This document shows, one piece after another, positions 11,445 through 20,807 of a stretch of 41,654 nucleotides of DNA (the first letter of the stretch is position 1; each line of letters begins with the position of its first letter). A program made the position numbers and the translations under genes. The notes under the pieces are model-generated. The model saw nothing but the letters and a program-made list of their open reading frames with translations. It was not told the DNA's origin and searched no databases. Origin of the DNA: Chloroflexota bacterium (lineage in GTDB: Bacteria > Chloroflexota > Anaerolineae > DUEN01); NCBI GenBank assembly GCA_013152435.1, contig JAADGJ010000054.1, positions 1 to 41,654 of the forward strand. The letters run 5' to 3'.

Positions 11445-11564
11445 CCGTGGGCAGGCTGGCCCGGTGGCCGCCTGCTTACCGCGTCAAGATCCAACTTGAA
11501 CCGAACATGTACCGCCAGCACAAAGTTCTGGGACCTCCAGACGCGGTACGGGAGGCATAATCTC
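11445..11564 (+). ncRNA. Structured 5' leader of rplU (L21 leader-like)
   Basis: Two helices are visible by eye. The first, 11451-11475, is a GC-rich hairpin: GCAGGC and GGCC pair with GGCC and GCCTGC, with small bulges and a four-base CGGT loop. The second pairs TACCGCGT (11477-11484) with ACGCGGTA (11541-11548), enclosing about 56 nt. It ends just before the GGAGG ribosome-binding site (11551-11555). Ribosomal-protein leaders often bind the encoded protein. Whether this belongs to the known L21 leader family needs a covariance search. Confidence 0.5.
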
Positions 11565-11876
11565 ATGTATGCAATCATCGAGACGGGCGGGAAACAATAC
11601 CGCGTGAGCCCGGGAGAGACGATCGAAGTCGAGAAGCTGGACGTGCCCGTAGGAGAAGAGGTCACGTTCGATCGCGTGCTGCTGGTCTCCGATGGGGAGA
11701 ACGTGCGGGTCGGCCAGCCGCTGGTGGAAGGCGCGACCGTCCGGGCCCGCGTGCTCGATCAGGATCGGCGTCGCAAGGTGATCGTGTTCCGATATCGGGC
11801 GGCGCAACGGTACCGACGGAAGAAGGGGCATCGCCAGCCGTTCACGCGATTGCAGATCGATGCGATTGAAGTGTGA
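11565..11876 (+). CDS. rplU: 50S ribosomal protein L21
   Basis: L21 binds 23S rRNA in the large ribosomal subunit. The 103-residue length is normal. Family signatures are present: [14 protein letters not shown] at the start, [12 protein letters not shown] in the middle, and [25 protein letters not shown] near the C-terminus. ATG 11565 has GGAGG ten bases upstream; the longer frame from 11496 runs through the structured leader. It is the first gene of rplU-rpmA-rpmE. Confidence 0.98.
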   Translation: MYAIIETGGKQYRVSPGETIEVEKLDVPVGEEVTFDRVLLVSDGENVRVGQPLVEGATVRARVLDQDRRRKVIVFRYRAAQRYRRKKGHRQPFTRLQIDAIEV

Positions 11877-11905
11877 GCGTGGGATTGCAGACGGAGGGGT
11901 GAGAG

Positions 11906-12169
11906 ATGGCACACAAAAAGGGTGGCGGCTCCAGCCGCAACGGTCGAGATAGCAAGTCCAAGCGCCTGGGTGTGAAGCGCTTTGATGGGGAGTTCGTGAC
12001 CGCCGGCAGCATCCTGGTGCGCCAGCGCGGCACGAAGATCAAGCCGGGGAAGAACGTAGGTCTGGGGAGCGATTACACCATCTTCGCCACCATCGACGGC
12101 TACGTGAAGTTCGAGCCACATTCCCGCAGGCAGAAGCGCGTGAGCGTGTATCCCCAGCGCGTGGCTTAG
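11906..12169 (+). CDS. rpmA: 50S ribosomal protein L27
   Basis: L27 reaches into the peptidyl-transferase centre with its flexible N-terminus. The 87-residue protein begins [16 protein letters not shown], the mature-type N-terminus, with no cleavable leader of the Firmicutes kind. It continues with [24 protein letters not shown] and [15 protein letters not shown], all family hallmarks. It lies 29 bases after rplU, the usual L21-L27 pairing. Confidence 0.98.
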   Translation: MAHKKGGGSSRNGRDSKSKRLGVKRFDGEFVTAGSILVRQRGTKIKPGKNVGLGSDYTIFATIDGYVKFEPHSRRQKRVSVYPQRVA

Positions 12170-12192
12170 GCCTCAGACGGAGGACCGGTTTT

Positions 12193-12546
12193 ATGCGTAA
12201 AAATATTCATCCGAAATGGTATCCCAACGCGCGGGTGATCTGCGCTTGTGGCAACACCTGGACCGTAGGTGCCACGGTGGAGGAGATCCGCACGGACGTG
12301 TGCTCCCAGTGCCATCCGTTCTTCACCGGAGAGCAGCGCATCGTGGACACGGCCGGCCAGGTGGAGCGATTCATGCGCCGCCTGGAGGCGCGGGATCAGC
12401 GCGTGGCTGCCCGGAAGGCTCAGGCCGAGGCACAGGCGGCCGTCAAGGAAGCCGAGCGTCGCGCCCGGCGGCGCGGCGAGAGCCCGGAGAAGGCCGCCGA
12501 GTTGGCGCGCAAGGCGGCGGAATCGGCCCAGGCGGAACAGGAATAA
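12193..12546 (+). CDS. rpmE: 50S ribosomal protein L31, zinc-binding type with long C-terminal tail
   Basis: The first 65 or so residues are a standard L31: MRKNIHPKWYPNARVICACGNTW followed by DVCSQCHPFFTGEQRIVDTAGQVERF. C17, C19, C37 and C40 give a cysteine set compatible with zinc binding, although the first pair is spaced C-x-C. The protein is 117 residues against about 66-75 in most bacteria. The extra roughly 50 residues are highly charged (Ala, Arg, Lys, Glu) and should form a helix. The gene completes the L21-L27-L31 run and is followed by a terminator hairpin. Confidence 0.96.
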   Translation: MRKNIHPKWYPNARVICACGNTWTVGATVEEIRTDVCSQCHPFFTGEQRIVDTAGQVERFMRRLEARDQRVAARKAQAEAQAAVKEAERRARRRGESPEKAAELARKAAESAQAEQE

Positions 12547-12607
12547 CCGGTAGTTGTATCGCCCTGCAACGAGGGCAGGGTGGCAAGACGATGCTGACGA
12601 ACGAGAT

Positions 12608-12644
12608 GAGAGGGCAGAGATCGATTCTGCCCTCTCTTTCTGTT
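12608..12644 (+). terminator. Rho-independent terminator after rpmE
   Basis: GAGAGGGCAGA (12608-12618) pairs with TCTGCCCTCTC (12626-12636) to give an 11-bp perfect stem, followed by TTTCTGTT. It separates the ribosomal protein operon from tdk. Confidence 0.85.
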
Positions 12645-12666
12645 CCACGCCTCTGAAGGAGGACGT

Positions 12667-13287
12667 ATGCCGCACATACACCCACACACCGGATGGATCG
12701 AGCTGATCTGCGGCAGCATGTTCAGCGGGAAGACCGAGGAGCTGCTGCGCCGGGTGCGGCGAGCCGAGATCGCCCGTCAGAAGGTCCAGCTCTTCAAGCC
12801 CTTCCTGGACGACCGATACGGGATCGCCCGCATCGCCTCCCACAACGGCATGGCGCGGGAGAACGTCGTCGTCGTGCACACTGCCGCCGAGATCCTGGAG
12901 CGGCTAGACCCGGATACCACCGTCGTCGCCATCGATGAGGTGCAGTTCTTCGACTGGACCATCGCCGACGTGTGCAATGAGCTGGCCGATCGCGGGATCC
13001 GGGTGATCTGCGCCGGGCTGGACATGGACTTCCGCGGCGAGCCGTTCGGCCCCGTGCCCCTCCTGATGGCCCAGGCGGAGTACGTGGACAAACTGCACGC
13101 GATCTGCGTCCGCTGCGGCGGCGAAGCCTCCCGCACCCAACGGATCATCGACGGCCGCCCGGCCCGCTACGATGATCCCACGATCCTGGTGGGGGCCAAT
13201 GAGGTGTATGAGGCCCGCTGTCGCCACTGCCATGAAGTGCTCGGGCAGAGGGACCAGGAGAAATCCAACGGGGACCCAGAACCATAA
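12667..13287 (+). CDS. tdk: Thymidine kinase
   Basis: This type II thymidine kinase phosphorylates thymidine with ATP in nucleotide salvage. The 206-residue protein has the P-loop GSMFSGKT (residues 16-23), the Walker B-like AIDEVQFF, the DMDFRGEPF lasso-proximal segment, and two zinc-binding pairs, CVRCG and CRHC, typical of this class. The start has GAAGGAGG close upstream. It follows the L31 terminator, so it needs its own promoter or read-through. Confidence 0.97.
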   Translation: MPHIHPHTGWIELICGSMFSGKTEELLRRVRRAEIARQKVQLFKPFLDDRYGIARIASHNGMARENVVVVHTAAEILERLDPDTTVVAIDEVQFFDWTIADVCNELADRGIRVICAGLDMDFRGEPFGPVPLLMAQAEYVDKLHAICVRCGGEASRTQRIIDGRPARYDDPTILVGANEVYEARCRHCHEVLGQRDQEKSNGDPEP

Positions 13288-13302
13288 GCTCCATCTTGGG
13301 AT

Positions 13303-13333
13303 GGGTGGCGGCAGACAATGTCCTCCGCCACCC
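13303..13333. terminator. Hairpin between convergent tdk and PiT genes
   Basis: GGGTGGCGG (13303-13311) and CCGCCACCC (13325-13333) form a 9-bp perfect stem with a 13-base loop, in the 58-base gap between two convergent stops. There is no T-run on either side, so it may be a weak bidirectional terminator or a transcript-stabilising hairpin. Confidence 0.5.
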
Positions 13334-13345
13334 GAAAGGCCCAAT

Positions 13346-14350
13346 CTAGAAGACCATATCCAGGCCCAGATAGCGTAGCCCCAGGTAGAACCCCGCGGCG
13401 AGCAACCCGGTCAGCGGGATGGTCAGCAGCCACGCCAGCGCGATCTCCCGGGCCACCCCCCAGCGCACCTGCGAGACCCGCTGGGCGGCACCGATGCCCA
13501 GGATCGACGAACTGACCACGTGCGTGGTGCTGACGGGTCCACCCATCCAGGAGGCCACAGCCACCACCAGGGCTGAGCTGACCTGGGCCGTGAAGCCGTG
13601 TACCGGCCGGATCTTGTAAAAGCGTCCGCCGATGGTGCGGATGATGCGCCATCCCCCAACGCCCGTCCCCAGGGCGAGCCCACCAGCGCTGGCGGCCAAC
13701 ACCCACATCGGGATGTAGAAGCTATCCTGGAGCCCCAGGGTGATCAGCCCCAGCACGATGATGCCCGCCGTCTTCTGCGCATCATTGGAGCCATGACTCA
13801 GCGCCAGGGCCACAGCCGTTACCGTCTGGGCGCGCCGAAAGAAGGCATTGATGCGCGGCGTGGCGCCACGGGACAGGAACAAGATCGTCTTCATGGCCAG
13901 ATACCCCACGAGCAGGCTGACCAGGGGAGCCACGAACAGGGCGATCAGGATCTTCTCCAACCCCGTCACCTGGATCACATGCGGCCCCTTCGCCATGGCG
14001 GCCGCGCCGACCAGGCCACCGACCAGGGCGTGGGAGGTGCTGGACGGGATCCCCGCCAGCCAGGTAACCACGTTCCACACGATCGCCGCCAGCATCCCCG
14101 CCATGATCACGGCGAATTGAATGGACTCCGGCGCGACGACCTCGCTCCCGATGGTGCGCGCCACAGCCACGCCCAGCAGGAACGGCCCACAGAACTCCGC
14201 GATGGCCGTCAGCGTCAACGCCTTGCGTGGGCTCATGGCACGCGAGGAGATGATCGTGGCCACGATGTTACTGCTATCGTGCAGCCCGTTCAGGAAGGCG
14301 AACACGAGAGCGACCGCCACCAATCCACCCGCCAGGACCTCTATGGACAT
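13346..14350 (-). CDS. PiT-family inorganic phosphate permease
   Basis: This membrane carrier moves phosphate with a proton or sodium ion. The protein of about 334 residues shows the duplicated PHO-4 signature: FLNGLHDSSNIVATIISSRAM in the N-terminal half and LSHGSNDAQKTAGI in the C-terminal half. IPSSTSHALVGGLVG and PVSTTHVVSSSILG complete the two repeats. About ten hydrophobic helices are visible. The start is uncertain: ATG 14350 or GTG 14356, neither with a strong ribosome-binding site. No PhoU-like partner gene is adjacent. Confidence 0.93.
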   Translation of the reverse strand: MSIEVLAGGLVAVALVFAFLNGLHDSSNIVATIISSRAMSPRKALTLTAIAEFCGPFLLGVAVARTIGSEVVAPESIQFAVIMAGMLAAIVWNVVTWLAGIPSSTSHALVGGLVGAAAMAKGPHVIQVTGLEKILIALFVAPLVSLLVGYLAMKTILFLSRGATPRINAFFRRAQTVTAVALALSHGSNDAQKTAGIIVLGLITLGLQDSFYIPMWVLAASAGGLALGTGVGGWRIIRTIGGRFYKIRPVHGFTAQVSSALVVAVASWMGGPVSTTHVVSSSILGIGAAQRVSQVRWGVAREIALAWLLTIPLTGLLAAGFYLGLRYLGLDMVF

Positions 14351-14473
14351 ATCCACCCCAAGACAAGAAAGGAATCATTATGGTGCATCAAACCGCCTCG
14401 ATCTTCCGGCCGAGGCAAACGAGGACCGGTCAGGCCCCCGCCGTTACCCTGTCGCTCACATCATCGGCCGTCC

Positions 14474-14596
14474 GAGAGCGCGTTTGAAAATTCACCGGAC
14501 AGGTCAAAGGCGGAAAAAAGGCGATTCCCGGAGGGACTCCGCCCTCCGGGCCTCCTCACGCAGGAACAACGGGGTTCCTCCGACACGCTCCGAAAG
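14474..14596. repeat. Hairpin repeat with degenerate terminal inverted repeats
   Basis: The left end GAGCGCGTTTGA (14476-14487) and right end TCCGACACGCTC (14579-14590) are imperfect inverted repeats of the AGAGCGTGTCTGA type seen at 17397-17657 and 26972-27231. In the middle CCCGGAGGG (14527-14535) pairs with CCCTCCGGG (14542-14550). The element sits in the 276-base gap between the start of the phosphate permease and the end of moaDE. I see nothing else in that gap. Confidence 0.65.
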
Positions 14597-14626
14597 CGGG
14601 ACCGCCCTTCCGCCTCGATCCGGGGG

Positions 14627-15391
14627 TCACGCATGATCCTCGGGACCGGGACGGCTTCCGTCCATCCCATGCGGCCCCTCGATCCAGCTCTCGCCATCGG
14701 CCCAGACCTCCTTCTTCCAGATGGGCACGATGGCCTTAATCCGCTCGATGGCGTACCGGCAGGCGTCGAACACCTCCGGGCGATGGGGCGCCAACACGGC
14801 GATGATCACCGACGCCTCGCCGATCTCCAGCCTTCCCAGCCGATGCTGGATCCCCACCGCCTGGATGGACGGCCAGCGCTCCCGGATCTCCCGCCCGATC
14901 TGAGCCAGCATCTCCTCCGCCATGCCCGGATACGCCTCGTACTCCAGGTGATCGACCTGGCGATCCCCTGTGTGATCCCGAACGACCCCGATGAAGACGG
15001 CGACCGCCCCGCACGAGGGCAAGGCGATCCGCCGCATTAAGGCGTCCAACGATAGCGGCTCCGTGGTCAACTCGTATACGTCATGGGATCCTGGGGGAGA
15101 CCCGCCGCTCACCGGAGGGAAGATCGCAACCTCATCTCCATCCTGGAGCCGGACGTCAGGTGAGGCGTATCGGCGATTCACGGCCAGATGCAACCCACGC
15201 CAGCCGATCCCGGCCTCCGGATAGGCCCGATCCAACGCGTCGACCAGGTCCCCCAGAGAGGCACCGGCGGCCAGTTCCCATGCCAGGCCGTCCTTCCCAA
15301 TCCGCTCCCTGAGCGAGGCGAAGAACCGAACGGTGACCCGGATCCTTCTCTCCTCACCATTCATCTTCTGTCCCGGCATGCCAGTCCCCAC
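14627..15391 (-). CDS. MoaD-MoaE fusion: molybdopterin synthase, both subunits
   Basis: Molybdopterin synthase turns cyclic pyranopterin monophosphate into molybdopterin. Residues about 17-97 are a MoaD/ThiS-type ubiquitin fold ([14 protein letters not shown] to [13 protein letters not shown]). Residues about 105-250 are MoaE, with [40 protein letters not shown] and the lysine-rich [19 protein letters not shown] active-site segment. The sulfur-carrying Gly-Gly (G96-G97) is internal; free MoaD needs it at the C-terminus, so proteolytic cleavage or an unusual mechanism is required. The GTG start at 15391 has GGGGAGG six bases upstream and overlaps moaC by 38 bases; ATG 15364 is an alternative. 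Confidence 0.92.
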   Translation of the reverse strand: MGTGMPGQKMNGEERRIRVTVRFFASLRERIGKDGLAWELAAGASLGDLVDALDRAYPEAGIGWRGLHLAVNRRYASPDVRLQDGDEVAIFPPVSGGSPPGSHDVYELTTEPLSLDALMRRIALPSCGAVAVFIGVVRDHTGDRQVDHLEYEAYPGMAEEMLAQIGREIRERWPSIQAVGIQHRLGRLEIGEASVIIAVLAPHRPEVFDACRYAIERIKAIVPIWKKEVWADGESWIEGPHGMDGSRPGPEDHA

Positions 15392-15845
15392 TCTTCCCTC
15401 CCCGCTTCGCCAGCAAACGGATCTCGCCGATCACCATGCCCCGTTCCACGGCTTTCGCCATATCATAAATCGTCAGCGCGGCCGCGCTCACGGCGGTCAA
15501 CGCCTCCATCTCCACACCGGTCCTTCCCCGACAACGCACGGTGGCCGTGATGACCACCCGGCTCCTCTCCTCATCCAGCGCGAAGTCCAGGCCCACATAG
15601 GAGAGCGACAGCGGATGGCAGAGCGGGATCCACTCCGACGTGCGTTTGGCCGCCATGATCCCCGCGATCCGGGCGGTGGCCAACACATCGCCTTTGGGCA
15701 GATCCCCCTCGCGGATCAACCGGAGGGTCTCCGGGCGCATCCGCACCTCCCCGCGAGCGATCGCCTCCCGCTCCGTCTCCGGCTTGCCCCCCACATCGAC
15801 CATGCGAGCCCGACCCTGCTCATCCAAATGCGTGAGTTCGCCCAT
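15354..15845 (-). CDS. moaC: Cyclic pyranopterin monophosphate synthase
   Basis: MoaC acts with MoaA in the first step of molybdenum/tungsten cofactor synthesis. The 163-residue protein carries [18 protein letters not shown], the [10 protein letters not shown] motif with its catalytic-site His, and [23 protein letters not shown]. Its ATG shares a base with the stop of the upstream transporter ATPase gene (TGATG), and its 3' end overlaps moaDE, so transport and cofactor synthesis are translationally linked. No moaA lies in the window. Confidence 0.97.
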   Translation of the reverse strand: MGELTHLDEQGRARMVDVGGKPETEREAIARGEVRMRPETLRLIREGDLPKGDVLATARIAGIMAAKRTSEWIPLCHPLSLSYVGLDFALDEERSRVVITATVRCRGRTGVEMEALTAVSAAALTIYDMAKAVERGMVIGEIRLLAKRGGKSGDWHAGTEDEW

Positions 15846-16597
15846 CAGTAGACCATCTCCCCCCGGACGAACGCCGCCGTGCGAGGATCTCGCGGCGCCT
15901 CGAAGAACGCCTCCACCGGAGCCACCTCGATCAGGTGACCGTCCAGCAACAGCCCGGCTCGGTCCGCCAGCCGACGGGCCTGGAAAACGTTGTGCGTCAC
16001 CAGCACCACCGTCGTCCCCTGCTCCCGATTCACGCCGGCGATGATCTCCTCGATCAAAGCCACGTTCGCCGGATCCAGATTCGCGGTCGGCTCGTCCAGC
16101 AGCAACACCTGCGGCCGGATCACCAGCGCACGCCCCAACGCGACCCGCTGCGCCTCCCCGCCGGAGAGGGTCTGCACGGACATGCGCGCCAGGTCGCTCA
16201 GGCCTAGACGTTCCAACGTCTCGCTGACCACCGGCTCCAGCGGCTGCCTCCTCAGCCGAAGCCCATAGGCGACATTGTCGTACACGCTGCCCCGAAAGAG
16301 CACCGGCCGCTGAAAGACCATCGTGACCTGGCGCCGTGCCGCCAACGGCACCGGGTTGCGCCCGTTGGATACCAGCGATCGGAAGGTGATCGTGCCCCGA
16401 TCGGGCCGCTCCAGGAAATTCAGGAGACGAAGCAGCGTGCTCTTGCCCGCCCCGCTGGGCCCGACCAGGACGAACAACTCTCCCTGATAGATGTCGAGAG
16501 CCGGCACGCGCAGCACCGTGCGGCCCCCGTACCGTTTCTCCAAGCCTTCCAGGCGATAAGCGATCTCTCGCGTCGGGTCAGCGCGACAATCTTGCAT
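15845..16597 (-). CDS. tupC: Tungstate/molybdate ABC transporter ATP-binding protein
   Basis: This cytoplasmic ATPase powers oxyanion import. The 250-residue protein has Walker A GPSGAGKS, signature [15 protein letters not shown], Walker [12 protein letters not shown] and a switch His in LVTHN. It overlaps tupB by 20 bases and moaC by one. The TupA-like binding protein and the moa genes downstream support tungstate or molybdate as substrate. TupC and WtpC/ModC ATPases cannot be separated from this sequence alone. Confidence 0.9.
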   Translation of the reverse strand: MQDCRADPTREIAYRLEGLEKRYGGRTVLRVPALDIYQGELFVLVGPSGAGKSTLLRLLNFLERPDRGTITFRSLVSNGRNPVPLAARRQVTMVFQRPVLFRGSVYDNVAYGLRLRRQPLEPVVSETLERLGLSDLARMSVQTLSGGEAQRVALGRALVIRPQVLLLDEPTANLDPANVALIEEIIAGVNREQGTTVVLVTHNVFQARRLADRAGLLLDGHLIEVAPVEAFFEAPRDPRTAAFVRGEMVY

Positions 16598-17285
16598 TCA
16601 GCCGGCCTTGCAATTGCAACATGGTCGCGTTGGCGAGGAAGGACAGCCCCAGCAACACCAGGCTCAGCGCGATCGCCAGGGCGAAGTCCCCCCGCCGGGT
16701 CTCCAACACAATCGCCGTGGTCAGCACCCGCGTGCGCCCGGCGACGTTCCCCCCGACCATCATCACGGCGCCTACCTCGGAGATGATCCCCCCAAAGCCG
16801 GCGATCACGGACACCACGACCCCCACCCGCGCCTCGCGCAGGATCGTCGCGGTGGCCTGGCGGGTCGTGGCCCCCAACGACAGAGCCTGCAGGCGCACGG
16901 CTGGATCCACGCCCATCACGGCCGCCATCGTGAGCCCGGCCACCAACGGCGTGGCGATGATGACCTGGGCCAGGATCATCGCCTGTGGGGTGAACAGCCA
17001 CCTCAGATCGCCCAGGGGGCCGCTGCGGGACAGCAGCAGATAGACGAACAGGCCGACGACCACCGGCGGCAATCCCATCCCGGTGTAGAGCAACGCGATG
17101 ATCAACCGGCGACCCGGGAAGTCATAGAGGGCCAGCCAACTCCCCAGCGGGATGCCGATGATCGTGCTGAACAGCAGGGCCACACCGCTGACCCCCAGGG
17201 ACAGGCGAACGATCTGCAACAGGGTGGGGTCGCCCTGAGCGATCAGGGAAAGCGCCTGTTGAAAACCCCGAGTGATGATCTCCAT
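16578..17285 (-). CDS. tupB: Tungstate/molybdate ABC transporter permease
   Basis: The 235-residue inner-membrane protein has about five helices. The cytoplasmic loop with ALSLGATTRQATATILREARVGV corresponds to the EAA-type motif that contacts the ATPase. The TupB character shows in MGLPPVVVGLFVYLLLSRSGPLG and in ISEVGAVMMVGGNVAGRTRVLTTAI. It is separated from the binding protein gene tupA by 547 bases holding two repeats. Confidence 0.9.
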   Translation of the reverse strand: MEIITRGFQQALSLIAQGDPTLLQIVRLSLGVSGVALLFSTIIGIPLGSWLALYDFPGRRLIIALLYTGMGLPPVVVGLFVYLLLSRSGPLGDLRWLFTPQAMILAQVIIATPLVAGLTMAAVMGVDPAVRLQALSLGATTRQATATILREARVGVVVSVIAGFGGIISEVGAVMMVGGNVAGRTRVLTTAIVLETRRGDFALAIALSLVLLGLSFLANATMLQLQGRLNARLSR

Positions 17286-17396
17286 CCGTTATCCATCCTC
17301 GTTCATGGCGGGGAGGCCCGCTCCGGGGTGGCCTGGATTATAGCATGCGGCCCGACGCATGCCAAGACCACCCCACGCGGCGATTCCCCACGTCGC

Positions 17397-17657
17397 AGAG
17401 CGTGTTCGAGGGTGTGGGTGAGGGCCTGAAAATAGAGTTCTTCGGAGGAGCTTCCGCCCTTCCGGAAAAAGCCCTTCTTCTGCCTTCAACCTGCCTGGCC
17501 CCGGCCTGGGCCCTTCGGAAAGGGCCGAGAAAGGCAGGTGCAGGCAGGAAAAAAGAGGTTTCCGTGGAGGGGATCTCCCCTCCACACCTCCCCCTGTAGA
17601 GCTGGTAGTTGAGGGAGACCCTCAGACACCGTGCCGGTAAACTTTCAGACACGCTCT
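17397..17657. repeat. Hairpin repeat with AGAGCGTGT-type inverted ends (between tupB and tupA)
   Basis: The left end AGAGCGTGTTCGAG (17397-17410) mirrors the right end CAGACACGCTCT (17646-17657). Near the right half, GTGGAGGGGA (17564-17573) pairs with TCCCCTCCAC (17576-17585). The internal 'cggaaagggccgag' and 'ctgcctggcc' segments recur in the neighbouring repeat at 17685-17832. No coding potential is recognised. Confidence 0.7.
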
Positions 17658-17684
17658 TAGTGGCTTCGTGGTGTGTTTTTCAGA

Positions 17685-17832
17685 CACACTCCGAGAAACG
17701 CCGGCACTTCCGCTATGGGGAGGCCCGGAGGGGCGGAAACCCTCCGGAGAAAGTCCTGCCTCCACCCTCGACCTGCCCGGCCTCGACCCAGATCCTTCGG
17801 AAAGGGCCGAGAGCCGGAGTCTCCCCCGGAGC
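17685..17832. repeat. Second hairpin repeat, abutting the tupA stop codon
   Basis: It begins with CAGACACACTCCGAG and carries the CCGGAGGG/CCCTCCGG stem (17725-17747). The segment 'ccttcggaaagggccgagag' is shared with the preceding repeat. The block runs directly into the tupA stop at 17833-17835. With the preceding repeat it fills the 547-base gap inside the tup operon. Confidence 0.6.
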
Positions 17833-18696
17833 TCACTTGCGATTGCGCCACTCCTCCGAATCGGGGTAGAACAACGGCTGGCCAAAGCGATCGAGGCCGA
17901 ATTGGGAGATCTTCTCCTGCGTCTCCACGGAGGTCAACCACTCGACGAACTTGACCGCCAGGTCATAGTTGACACCGGGATGCTTCTCCGGATTCACCGG
18001 GATCACGCCATAGGGGTTGAACAGACGGGAATCTCCCTCCACCATGATCTCCAGGGACAGCCCGGGCGGGGTATCCTTCCGGGCCAGGTACGTGCCTCGA
18101 TCCGTCAGGGTATAGGCCTGCATCTCGTTGGCCATCGTCAACACGGCCCCCATGCCCTGGCCTGCGGAGACGTACCAATCCCCCTGCGGCTCGATGGCCG
18201 CCTCCTTCCACAGCGCCTTCTCCTTCTTGTGCGTTCCCGAATCATCACCGCGAGACACAAAGGGCGCCTGCGCCTCGGCGATCTTTCGCAAGGCCGCGAC
18301 CGCGTCCTTCATGCCGCGAACCCCGGCCGGGTCATCCGGCGGTCCCACGATGATGAAGTCGTTGTACATCACGTCCTTGCGAAAGGCGCCGTGTCCTTCG
18401 GCCACAAATGCCTCCTCGGCCGAGCGAGCGTGCACCAGGAGCACATCCGCATCGCCGGCCTTCCCCATCTGGAGCGCCTGGCCAGTCCCGACGGCGATGA
18501 CATCCACCTGGGCCCCGTACCGGGCCTCGAAATCGGGGAGGATAGCGTCCAGGAGGCCGGAGTCCGCTGTGCTGGTGGTGGTGGCCAGCACCAGCCGACT
18601 GTCGTGGCGCTCGGGGGATGCCACCGGTGTCGCAGGCGGCACGCACGCCGTGAGGAAGAAGAGACCCATCAGCAAGGTGGACAAGACAATTCGCAT
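17833..18696 (-). CDS. tupA: Tungstate-binding lipoprotein of an ABC transporter
   Basis: TupA captures tungstate (or molybdate) outside the membrane. The 287-residue precursor has a short signal peptide and lipobox L15-T-A-C18. The TupA/WtpA-type TTTSTADSG motif (residues 39-47), DVIAVGTGQALQMGKAGDADVLLVHA and FVSRGDDSGTHKKE segments are typical of the tungstate branch. ATG 18696 has AAGGAGG at ideal spacing. It should be the first gene of the tupABC-moaC-moaDE group but is physically separated from tupB by two repeats. Confidence 0.92.
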   Translation of the reverse strand: MRIVLSTLLMGLFFLTACVPPATPVASPERHDSRLVLATTTSTADSGLLDAILPDFEARYGAQVDVIAVGTGQALQMGKAGDADVLLVHARSAEEAFVAEGHGAFRKDVMYNDFIIVGPPDDPAGVRGMKDAVAALRKIAEAQAPFVSRGDDSGTHKKEKALWKEAAIEPQGDWYVSAGQGMGAVLTMANEMQAYTLTDRGTYLARKDTPPGLSLEIMVEGDSRLFNPYGVIPVNPEKHPGVNYDLAVKFVEWLTSVETQEKISQFGLDRFGQPLFYPDSEEWRNRK

Positions 18697-18785
18697 GATA
18701 TCCTCCTTGAATGTCCGACGCTATGCTATACTGAAAATGCGCCCCACAAAGCCTCCCTGCGATAACCCCATCGGGAAAGGGCACA

Positions 18786-18797
18786 CTATCCGGATAG
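18786..18797. promoter_or_regulatory. 12-bp perfect palindrome between divergent tupA and metallo-hydrolase genes
   Basis: CTATCCGGATAG is a perfect palindrome located 33 bases before the start of the + strand gene and 89 bases from the tupA start. It could be a regulator site. No known consensus is matched with confidence. Confidence 0.35.
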
Positions 18798-18829
18798 ATG
18801 GATCAGCAGAGCAAGCGAAGGAGGGATCT

Positions 18830-19444
18830 ATGGCGGCCCAAATCCATTGGCTGGGACATGACGCCTTTCGACTGGAGGGGGAGAAGATCGTCTACATCGA
18901 TCCATGGAAGCTGCCGAAGGGAGCCCCGCCGGCAGACGTGATCCTGATCACCCATGAACATTATGACCACTGCTCGCCGGACGACGTGGCCAGGATCCGA
19001 TCGCCGGGGACCGTGGTGGCGGCACCGGGCGCCGCGGCCGCCCAACTTCAGCCCCCGGTCACCATCGTCAAGCCGGGCGACAGGCTGGAGCTGAACGGCG
19101 TACCGGTGGAGGTCGTCCCCGCCTACAACATCGGGAAGCCGTTCCACCCGAAGCAGGCGGGACACGTGGGATACATCGTCACCCTGGAAGGCGAGCGCAT
19201 CTACCACACCGGCGATACCGACCCCATCCCGGAGATGGATGGACTGCAGGTCGACGTGGCCCTGTTGCCGGTGAGCGGCAAGTACGTCATGGACGCCGAC
19301 CAGGCGGCGGAGCTGGCCGGACGGCTCCGTCCCAAGCTGGCGATCCCCATGCACTATGGTGAGATCGTCGGCTCTGAGGCGGACGCCCGACGCTTCCAGG
19401 AACGATGCCCTGTACCCGTGCGGATCCTTCAGCCGGAGCGGTGA
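18830..19444 (+). CDS. Metallo-beta-lactamase-fold hydrolase (UlaG-like)
   Basis: The 204-residue protein has the metal motif THEHYDHCSPDD, an HTGDTDPIPE segment supplying a bridging Asp, and a final PMHYGE His. The short length and the IHWLGHDAFRLEGEKIVYIDPW start place it with the small UlaG/UPF0173-type hydrolases. The substrate cannot be told. ATG 18830 has GGAGG six bases upstream; the longer frame back to 18128 runs antisense through tupA and is not real. Confidence 0.88.
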   Translation: MAAQIHWLGHDAFRLEGEKIVYIDPWKLPKGAPPADVILITHEHYDHCSPDDVARIRSPGTVVAAPGAAAAQLQPPVTIVKPGDRLELNGVPVEVVPAYNIGKPFHPKQAGHVGYIVTLEGERIYHTGDTDPIPEMDGLQVDVALLPVSGKYVMDADQAAELAGRLRPKLAIPMHYGEIVGSEADARRFQERCPVPVRILQPER

Positions 19445-19451
19445 TCGCGAG

Positions 19452-19480
19452 AAGGGGCAGGTTTCGACCTGCCCCTTTCC
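19452..19480. terminator. Terminator between convergent metallo-hydrolase and clpX genes
   Basis: AAGGGGCAGGT (19452-19462) pairs with ACCTGCCCCTT (19467-19477) around a TTCG tetraloop, with a short T-run on the + side. The stem can serve both converging transcripts. Confidence 0.75.
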
Positions 19481-19516
19481 ACACCCAACCCGATTTCACG
19501 AAACCCGTGAGACTGC

Positions 19517-20806
<1,290 letters not shown>

Positions 20807-20807
20807 C

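Noticed and set aside
17397-17410. Possible tRNA T-loop (GTTCGAG) in the tup gap
   Set aside because: No acceptor stem, anticodon arm or D-arm can be assembled around it. It is part of the repeat's inverted end.
17286-17832. CRISPR array suggested by repeated short motifs
   Set aside because: The repeats are irregular, GC-rich hairpin modules without constant length or spacer spacing, and there are no cas genes.
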